From assembly GCA_030704615.1 (NCBI GenBank), contig CM060731.1, positions 54,482,221-54,546,220 of the forward strand: a DNA stretch of 64,000 bases, read 5' to 3'. Numbering within the stretch: position 1 is the first letter of the stretch; each line of letters begins with the position of its first letter. A program made the translations under genes and the position numbers. The notes below the pieces were generated by a model. The model was not told the DNA's origin. It saw only the letters and a program-made list of their open reading frames with translations, and did not search any database. Positions 57,110 through 64,000 of the stretch are shown piece by piece. The stretch comes from Takakia lepidozioides. Lineage: Eukaryota > Streptophyta > Takakiopsida > Takakiales > Takakiaceae.

Positions 57110-57475
57110 GCATATGCGAGCTTAGCAGCCCTGGGAATGGTCAAAGAGGTTCATGGTGACATTATCAAAGCTGGAACTGTACCAAATGTCATTCTGAACA
57201 TTCCCTTGGTGTATATCTATGCTCACCAAGTGTTCAACTGAATCCATCAACGATCTTTGATCACGTGGAATATAATGTTGGCAGGATTTACCAAGCATGG
57301 GTTGGTAGGAATGCTTTGGAGACCTATGAGCAAATGTTGCGCGAAGGGTTGACGCCCAACCGCATCACATTTGTTTGTGTTTGCAATGCGTGTGCAAGCC
57401 TGGGAGCGTTATGTTGTAGTGAATACTTTTCTGACCCCAACTTCAACAGTGGGACAATCAAGGCAAAAAGGTGAA
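57110..57475 (+). pseudogene. Decayed PPR repeats
   Basis: At 57120-57240 a broken frame still shows 'KEVHGDIIKAGTVPNVILN'. At 57265-57420 'NALETYEQMLREGLTPNRIT' and 'FVCVCNACASLGAL' are readable. Stops and shifts separate them. Confidence 0.7.
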
Positions 57476-58229
57476 TGCCTATTGGATTATAGAGAGTAGA
57501 AGATGCAATTGAGCATAGGAACTAGTGTGATAAGTTGAGTGGGTATTTCCTAGGACAATTCGAGGCTTTCATTGTCAGCTGCTAGAGCAAAGCAAGGGTG
57601 AATGCATGATTTTGGCAGAGGCATGGATAGCTGAAAGAGCAGGGATAGAGTGTGGGTCCAGATTCATCGAAGAGAACCGGACTTCAAGCTCATATGATTC
57701 CCTGTGGATCAATAGCTATTAGCAACTTGCATGGATAGATGGTCAACTGGAAGCTACAGTAGTAGCGGTGGAATTGATAAATCAGGCACTACTAATGAAG
57801 GCACCTTCTTCAACACATTTCACCCTGTTTTCCCTTCTTATCAGAATCGACCCTAAGTTTCCATGTTGAATTCTGCATGTTAGCAAGTCGAGTGAACCTT
57901 TGATAGTTTGGAGTGACTTCGACATGATACTGCCAATGTGACAATAGGAAAGTATCCAGAAACACATAACTGAGATAAGGAGAAGCTATGGAATGAATAC
58001 TTTTCTTACCCAGTCAATGATGGGACAATCAAGGCAAGAAGGTGAATGTCTGTCTGATTATAAAGTAGCAGATGCAATTGAGCATAGGAACTAGTGTGAT
58101 AAGTTAAGTTGGGTGTTTCCTAGAACAAATCTAGGCTGTCATTGTCAACTACTAGCAGCAAGGCAAAGATGTATGCATGATTTGTGCATAGGCATAGCTG
58201 AAGGAGCAGGGATAGAGTGTGGGTCCAGA

Positions 58230-58730
58230 TTCATCCAAGAAGGTCAGAAAGAGGTCCATGGTGAAATCGTCAAAGCTGGAATTGTACCGGATGTCATTCT
58301 GAACACTGCCCTGGTGGACATGTATGCCAAATGTGGGTGCATTAAGGATGCGAAGGGAGTTTTCAACACTATGGCTGAACGAGATGTGGTGTCGTGGAAC
58401 GCGATGCTTACAGGGTATGCACAGCAGGGACGTGGTATGGAGGCTTTGGAGACCTATGATCAAATGATGGGGGAAGGGGTGAAGCCCGACCACATCACGT
58501 TTTTGTGCATTTGCAATGCACGTGCAAGCCTGGCAGCTCTAGAAAAGGGCACAAAAGTCCATGGCAACATTGTCAGAGCTGGAATTTTACCAAATGTCAT
58601 TCTGAACAATTCCCTCGTGGACATGTACATGCAAAATGTGGGTGCACCATATCCTGCTGATTTGTTGTTGTGCTGGAATAGTAGCAATTGTAGAAAGACA
58701 TATGCATTTTACATTTGTTGCTATCTTTAG
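58230..58730 (+). pseudogene. PPR (PLS-type) gene fragment, best preserved
   Basis: The frame 58113-58730 is open for 205 codons. PPR content runs from about 58251 ('KEVHGEIVKAGIVPDVILN') through 'MYAKCGCIKDAKGVFNTMAE', 'RDVVSWNAMLTGYAQQGRGM', 'EGVKPDHITFLCICNA' and 'KVHGNIVRAGILPNVILN' to 'NSLVDMYMQN', where it switches to unrelated sequence. The N-terminal part is translated linker repeat, not PPR. Possibly an expressed fragment, but without the organisation of a full PPR gene. Confidence 0.75.
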
Positions 58731-58849
58731 TGCATATGTAGTGTCATTTGCACTTTATCAGACTATTGTTTGAGGAGCCAGATTTTGGAACTCCGGTGCT
58801 ATATTGTAAATTTGACTAGCAGCAATTTAAGAGAAGCTCTTACATCTAC

Positions 58850-59330
58850 TGTTGTCTTTAAGTTGTCAAGTTAAATAAACACAATGTGAAACTAACTAGA
58901 ATGAAGCTAGTTATTTGTATTTAACACTTGGATTTAGTTCAAGTGTTAAGTCAGGTGTCAAGTTTAGCTTGACACCTGAACCATCTTATCTTCATGAGAG
59001 CGTCAGTCGTGCGGCTCATCTCTCTCGAGTTGAGCCTACACGACCGAGCTTCTTCACCGCTTAGAATCGGAGTGTGCTTATGAAGGGAGAATAGGATGTT
59101 GTGGGGTGGAGTCCCCATAGCTTGGGGTGCCCCTGGCTCGACTCTATTTTGTTAACGAATGATTGTGTTGTGTTTTGTGTTTCTTTGTTATCAGACATGT
59201 GAGTTTTCTTACAATCACTCGAGAGAGATCAGCTTGCATCTGTGAGTGCCAGAGGTGAGTTTAGTTTTAGCACTTGTGGTTTTTGTTTTGAAAGTGAGAG
59301 AAGAAAATTATGGTGGTTTGTAGATTATGT
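58850..59330 (+). repeat. Diverged LTR of the Y family
   Basis: Corresponds to 6378-6830: 'gtgaaactaactagaatgaa', 'ctctcgagttgagcc', 'cactcgagagagatcagc', 'ctgtgagtgccaga' and 'gcacttgtggtttttg' are in the same order. Identity is clearly lower than between the two Y copies at 6.4 and 21.2 kb. Confidence 0.75.
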
Positions 59331-61090
59331 TTGTGACAAGCTGGTTGGAGACAGAGAAGTGATTATCTGTGTTCAGGCTCTGGTATTTTTGTTCATGTGA
59401 TCTGCCAACTCGTCAGCCGCAGCAGCAACGCATAGGAACACGAAGTCGGGGCGTTGTGCAGGTTACACTGGAGCTGGAATGGTTTTAGCATAACTTTGAG
59501 GACATGGAGGGATTCGGAGCAGACATGCTTTCTATGTTGGTTCAGCTTACCTTGCCTTTATACCAGGCACTCAATGTGAACGTAGCAGCTCCTTCGAACG
59601 TTTGGAATGTACGAGCCCTGTTGTATTTGATGAGTTGAAACTGACCCAGTAGCAGTCATCAATTGCAGATAGGTGTCACGAAAGGAACAGGTTGCAGGTT
59701 GCAGCAAGCTCCGGATTGGAGCTGAAGGGGAAGGGCACCCACGTAAAGCAGAATTGGGAAGCATGGGCCTTGAACAGGTGTAGCGTGGCAGCAGGTGGGG
59801 TGGTGCAATTGTAGTGTGGGATGACTAAGTGTGTGCATCAAGTGTATGACCTTGTGTCCGTCGACCCTCAGCCTAGACCATGACCTGCCCCTCTCTCTTC
59901 CCGGGGCACTTGGAGGGTATTGGTGTTCGGAAGTTTATACAGCCACTCATAGTGAAGAGGGAGTGCACTTTTACTTCATGTGCTTGGAAATCCCCTCGGG
60001 TCTTAAGTGGATCTCTGGCAAGTACAACTCAGACCTCCTCAATTAGGGAGTGTATGTCCTGGCCAATACGGAGGGCTTCAGCTTGTTGTAATTATGTTGT
60101 TGGGTACCGAGGTTTGCGCAAGAGGGTCAATCACATCAAGGCAAGGTCCAACACTGCTGCCTGTTGTGGTGCCTCACATGAGCCTCAAACATCATCCGGC
60201 ATAAAAAGCGAAAGGTGATTGCCCCAACGAACCTCCAAGCCAAACTGGGAGCGATAACCTATTGACTGGATGAGAGCAAAGAGAAACCCAGGAATTGGGT
60301 ATGCTACCAGAGATAGTGCTCAGAGCAGCCACTCTTCTACTTGAAAGGGCTGGCATGAATTCAGGAGAGCAGAAGGAGCCATTTCCCAAAAGTGAGAAAA
60401 ATGGGAGAAGCCCGCGGAATCCCAGTTTGCCCATGTCTTGGAGTTCTTAATCAAGAGATGCACTCCCTTTGGAGCGCCAGGCCTGAGATCCGTGCCATAT
60501 ACCTTTAGAGTCGGGCGTACCTTGAATTAGCCATCTGATAGAAGAAGGCCACTGCCCTGCAACAGGATACGACGACATGACGTGCTGTCTGACCAACATA
60601 CTCCAAGGTGTCGCAATCAACGGCCAAGCTTTTGTATGCCCTGCTCTGCTCTTGTTGTGCTGAATGTGGTGAAGTGAAGCTGTGGTTCCGATATGGTAGA
60701 TGTGTTGTGTAAGTCCAGCAACCATCCACGAAACTTTCGATTGCAGGCCGCCTGTCCATAAGCCATCCAAAGAACTGGAGTAAGAAGCGGGCTGGATCGT
60801 AGCAAGCTCATAGGCCTGGTCTGCTCCCTGTTTGGAAAAAAAAAAAAAAAAAAAAAAAAACGTGGGAACAGGGAACCAAAGGAAACCAATTGAAAATAGT
60901 TTTTCCTTGTATTTGTTTCTATTTAAGGTCATATATTATATTTACAGAGCCTCTTTGGCCATATCTTTGTCATATGAGCTCCATTTGACACAGTTTTTGA
61001 GGGGATAGCTGTAGAAAGGGGAAATTTACCTTTAGTTTTAGTTTTTTGGACTCTGCTAAAAATTTATGGAATTTTTTGAGTGTGAGTGAG
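59331..61090. other. No recognised gene; ends with a poly(A) tract
   Basis: Open frames on both strands without domains. A run of 25 A lies at 60836-60860. Bases upstream of it (about 60430-60835) could be a retroposed transcript. Confidence 0.4.
60836..60860 (+). repeat. Poly(A) run of 25
   Basis: Uninterrupted A25. It is the longest homopolymer in the window. Confidence 0.95.
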
Positions 61091-61104
61091 AGTGTGAGGG
61101 TGCT

Positions 61105-61930
61105 ATGAAAGATCCACAATTCTGTTTCTAGAACCTGTTGTGGTCTACATGATAGACAAATCTGTGGATGTCCTCCTTGTATGGCTGGGGGAAATGAGGA
61201 CGTAATTGAAGGGCATATCTCTTCTCTTAGCCTGTGCACACAAAGGGACAAGATTTATGTTTCTCAAGGGGCTCAGACTGATTTGAGTGGAGAGCAGTTG
61301 GACGAGTTGATTGCATACTGGGAGTCAGGCATTAGCAATAGACAACAAACTGCTATAGTTGGCATTGAGGGCCTCAATATTGCTTTGGACAGTCAGAACT
61401 CTGTTGGAGCAAGCAGTTCTGCAGCTGTAGGTGAAATACCAAAGTGGGTGGAAGCTAGGCTTGGAACACAGCCAAAGACAGCCCCGGGGACCAAGGTGTT
61501 CAGCCACAAGGCCGTGGTGTACTGGAGCAGAGGAGCAGGAGCTGCACAAGTTCTTGCAAGCAGACGTGGTTGCAGCCGGACATGCTCTGCACGAGGCAAC
61601 CACGAACGGGGGTTCATTAGCAACAAACAGTTTGTTCTGCTTGAAGGAGATGCAGTCATTCGCAACGAGGACACCCGCAACCGTCTCAAAGCTTTCGAGT
61701 TGAGAGACTGTCAGACCCTACCTTTATTTTCTTTAGTATTCAGTGAGCGGGAGATAGAGAAGTATTGCTTTGTCTCTACCTGGCAGAAAGAGGAGGAGGG
61801 TTGGTTAAAGCAAGCTACTGTAGCTTGGGACAAGGTTAGTGGCAGGTTTCTGGACATAGATATACCTCCTACACCTTACCATCATGCAGAGCGAGGCACT
61901 TTGAGAGAAGTCTGGCAATTGATAGCATAG
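61105..61930 (+). CDS. Unidentified ORF with an N-terminal Cys cluster
   Basis: The longest frame with ATG is 61181-61930 (249 codons). It extends upstream in frame to about 61105 through 'SRTCCGLHDRQICGCPPC', a dense cysteine cluster that might bind zinc. The middle has 'LSGEQLDELIAYWESGISNR'. In the neighbouring frame (61431-61703) 'ELHKFLQADVVAAGHALHEA' reads more naturally, so a frameshift pair around 61530-61640 is likely. The C-terminal 55 codons fall inside the left arm of the 552-bp inverted repeat and are therefore repeated in reverse at about 63000-63150. It may be a transposable-element gene. I do not recognise the family. Confidence 0.35.
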
Positions 61931-62318
61931 ATCAGGATTAGATCTTGCTTGGTCGGGCCTCTATTCTTCCCCTCCCTCTTTTTACTATTTTCATTACTTT
62001 GTACTTGTAGTTGCCAAAGCCTCTCTTGGTGGAGGCCAGTCAGTCTGGGATTTTGGGCTGGGATATTCTGCAGGATCAGCACTGCAGATGGATTTTGGTG
62101 TGGGGGTGTTGATGTTTTGATTTCTTGTATTTGGATCCCCCCCAACACCTGCATGCTTGACTGTGCGCCATGTTGGTTTTGTGTGGGCGCTTGCTTTCAT
62201 AGGAATTAGGCCGGATTTGATCACCGGTCAATCCTAGAGTATGCTGTCGGTGGTGAGGCTGGAGTGATGACCAGCAAGACCACCAATGTTTCTTCTATGG
62301 TGAGACTGGGTTGATGAC
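61767..62318 (+). repeat. Left arm of a 552-bp inverted repeat
   Basis: Reverse-complement match to 62600-63150, around 90% identical by eye. The inner 300 bp also match the retroelement leader at 9015-9274 and 15704-15770 in the same orientation. Confidence 0.9.
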
Positions 62319-62599
62319 TCTACACTAGTTGAGGGTGGAGGTGAATGTGGTATGAACCGAACACCTCGTCTTGTGAACTCACTCTCACTGCTACTGTCTG
62401 TAGCCGTACTCCCCTCAAAATCCTTGGGTAACTCCGTGATGACACTCATAACCCGCACCTCCCCCACGTGACACTATAAGGCTCTAGTACTAATTCTAAT
62501 AGTGACACGGGTGAGCACCTGTTGCGGATTAAGGGTCATATCCCAGTGGCTAAGGGCATATGCACCTGCATCCACCGCAAGAACTCATATGGTTGGCTG
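62319..62599 (-). pseudogene. gag start of the PHD-bearing element family, minus strand
   Basis: In the spacer between the arms, a minus-strand frame (62467 leftwards) reads 'FTRRGVRFIPHSPPPST', close to 'MRRDVRFRPPSPPVSST' of the gag at about 15980-16035. The spacer therefore holds the leader and first codons of a second copy of that retroelement, in reverse orientation. Confidence 0.55.
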
Positions 62600-63150
62600 G
62601 TCATCAACCCAGCCTCACATAGAAGAAACACTGGTGGTCCTGCTGGTCATCACTCCAGCCTCACCACCGACAGCATACTCTAGGATTGACTGGTGATCAA
62701 ATCCGGCCTAATCCCTATGAAAGCAAGCGCCCACACAAAACCAACATGGCGCACAGTCAAGCATGCAGGTGTGGGGGGGATCCAAACACAAGAAACCAAA
62801 ACATCAACACCCCCACACCAGAATCCCTCCACAGTGCTGCTCTTGCATAATACCCTAGCCCAAAAACCCCGGACTGATTGGCCTCCACCAAGAAAGGCTT
62901 TGGCAACTACAAGTACAAAGTAATGAAAATAGTAAAGAGAGCAACGGGAAGAATAGAGGCCCGACCAAGCAAGATCTAACCCTGATCTATGCTATAAACT
63001 GCCAAACTTCTCTCAAAGTGCCTCGCTCTGCATGATGGTAAGGTGTAGGAGGTATATCTATGTCCAGAAACCTGCCACTAACCTTATCCCAAGCTACAGT
63101 AGCTCGCTCTAACCAACCCTCCTCCTCTCTCTGCTAGGTAGAGACAAAGC
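62600..63150 (-). repeat. Right arm of the 552-bp inverted repeat
   Basis: The arm ends at 63150, inside what would be the Copia integrase frame, which is cut there. On this strand the order leader-then-gag agrees with the copy at 15.7-16.0 kb. Confidence 0.9.
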
Positions 63151-64000
63151 TTTAACAGTTTCAAGCTTCGTCTTCAAGCATTCGATAACCCTGAACCCAG
63201 TGCTATCGTCCTTGAACAGAGCAAAATATAACGCCCCGCCGATTGAAATAGTAGACATTGGTCCACATAAATCTGTGTGAACGAGATCTCCTGGTACTTT
63301 CGAACACTCCCTGTGCTCATCATGAGGAAACACATGGCAATGTTGCTTCCCATACGCACAGCCAGGGCACAAATTCATCTCTCTTTGAGTGATCACCATG
63401 CCGTCAACTAATCCTTGCGCCGCCATCTGTTGGACCGTTGCATATAAGTTGGTGTGAGAGAAGCGGCGATGCCAGATCTCGAGCGACTGCCTGCCTTCAG
63501 CTAGAGTTGGTACACCAAAGGATGTAGCAGACGTCATAGCAAGAGCCACGGGTTCCAGCTTATAGTGTACAACCTCAATAAGGAGCCGATACATGCGATC
63601 TTGAATCACCCCGGACATTACAGTTTTGCCCTGCTCCAGCAGGTGGCAACCAGTATCTGTGTGTAATGTAAAGATCTGTCTCTGTGCAGCGACGTATGAT
63701 GAGAAAAGATTGCGTCCCAAATTAGGTACATGCAAGACATCTTTCAAGACCCCAAAGGTAAACCCCTCCGCTTGCTGGATCCTCATCACAATATCACCAA
63801 TGCAATCTGCTTGAAGTTTCACGCCTCCAATACCCTCAACAGGGCGATCAGTACTAGGAAGTTCACGATATGTGGAGAAAAAATACCGATTCTCTGACAT
63901 GTGTTTCGTGCATCCATTGTCAATGTACCAACACGACGGTTGGTATGAATCTTCCCCAATAAACGCCATGTAAGCCTTCAGGTTGCTGATCTTGCTTGAG
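63151..64000 (-). pseudogene. Ty1/Copia protease, pre-integrase and start of integrase (partial)
   Basis: The frame is open from the right edge to about 63150. The protease has 'CWYIDNGCTKHM', where Copia elements normally have Asp-Ser-Gly, so the Ser/Thr is replaced by Asn. 'VLHVPNLGRNLFS' follows. The GAG pre-integrase/zinc region has 'SLEIWHRRFSHTN' and 'CPGCAYGKQH', and the integrase core begins with 'DLVHTDLCGPM'. After 'KTKLETVKALS' the sequence turns into the inverted-repeat arm, so the rest of the polyprotein is gone. The gag part lies beyond 64000. Apparently a truncated, inactive copy. Confidence 0.9.

Larger units (their letters stand above)
55600..58740 (+). repeat. Repeat block related to the CACTA element interior
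   Basis: Segments at 55723-55890, 56195-56275, 56330-56560, 57530-57890 and 58085-58250 match modules in the CACTA element at 22.36-22.53, 24.5-24.77 and 24.96-25.1 kb. Several of these modules occur two to four times within the block itself. PPR coding pieces alternate with the modules. No CACTA-type terminal repeats were found at its borders. Confidence 0.7.

Noticed and set aside
1-64000. CRISPR arrays, bacterial operons, prophage
   Set aside because: Direct repeats here are retroelement, minisatellite or simple repeats. Genes are spliced with GT-AG introns and all mobile elements are eukaryotic types.

Overview
The window looks like nuclear DNA of a land plant, most likely a seed-free plant such as a fern or lycophyte. 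The plant assignment rests on a spliced cytosolic ribosomal protein L17 gene, a spliced plastid-type S1-domain gene, PLS-type pentatricopeptide repeats, TG...CA LTR retrotransposons and a CACTA-type DNA transposon. The seed-free guess is inference, supported weakly by a bacterial-type 3D-domain gene and by the repeat content. No rRNA, tRNA or CRISPR sequence was recognised.

Bases 1-6377 hold decayed repeats and an ORF1/gag-like reading frame with an RRM-like segment, set in DNA whose plus strand is strikingly rich in A and C. This A+C-rich DNA is interrupted at 6377 and resumes at 26523. Everything between appears to be one composite insertion of about 20 kb. Inside it are: an LTR-like sequence (6378); a leader with 98-bp repeats and a minisatellite; a complete nested Ty3/gypsy chromovirus (9275-15703, TSD TAACC, initiator-Met primer site, chromodomain); the body of a second Ty3/gypsy element (15704-20750) whose integrase reading frame ends in a PHD finger instead of a chromodomain; and a second copy of the LTR-like sequence, itself split by a 4.8-kb CACTA-type element (21462-26281, TSD ATG) that carries a PPR gene fragment.

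Bases 26523-31600 are gene-poor: A+C-rich DNA, an inverted fragment of the chromovirus LTR, and a cluster of CACGTG motifs. Bases 31.9-46.2 kb are the gene-bearing part. A minus-strand gene with an FCP1-like phosphatase domain (about 33.99 to 32.04 kb) lies directly upstream of the 3' exons of a DDRGK1/UFBP1 homologue (plus strand, 34046-35604). The DDRGK1 N-terminal exons are not visible. Two intact minus-strand housekeeping genes follow: a ten-exon plastid S1-domain protein resembling Arabidopsis SRRP1 (43477-37147, 432 residues as assembled) and RPL17 (about 46141-44250, 186 residues). Their introns hold 3' ends of LINE elements and simple repeats.

Bases 46.2-64 kb contain LINE remnants, a 3D-domain gene (52.36-53.3 kb) with a probable GC-AG intron, a Copia pol fragment, repeated PPR-bearing modules related to those in the CACTA element, a diverged LTR, an unidentified ORF at 61.1-61.9 kb, a 552-bp inverted repeat made from the leader of the PHD-bearing retroelement family, and a Copia protease/pre-integrase reading frame that runs off the right edge.

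The transposon genes carry many nonsense codons and some frameshifts. The host genes RPL17 and SRRP1 read cleanly, with all splice phases closing. The most unusual item is the PHD-tailed Ty3/gypsy element. Exon boundaries and identities were worked out by eye and have not been aligned to any database.
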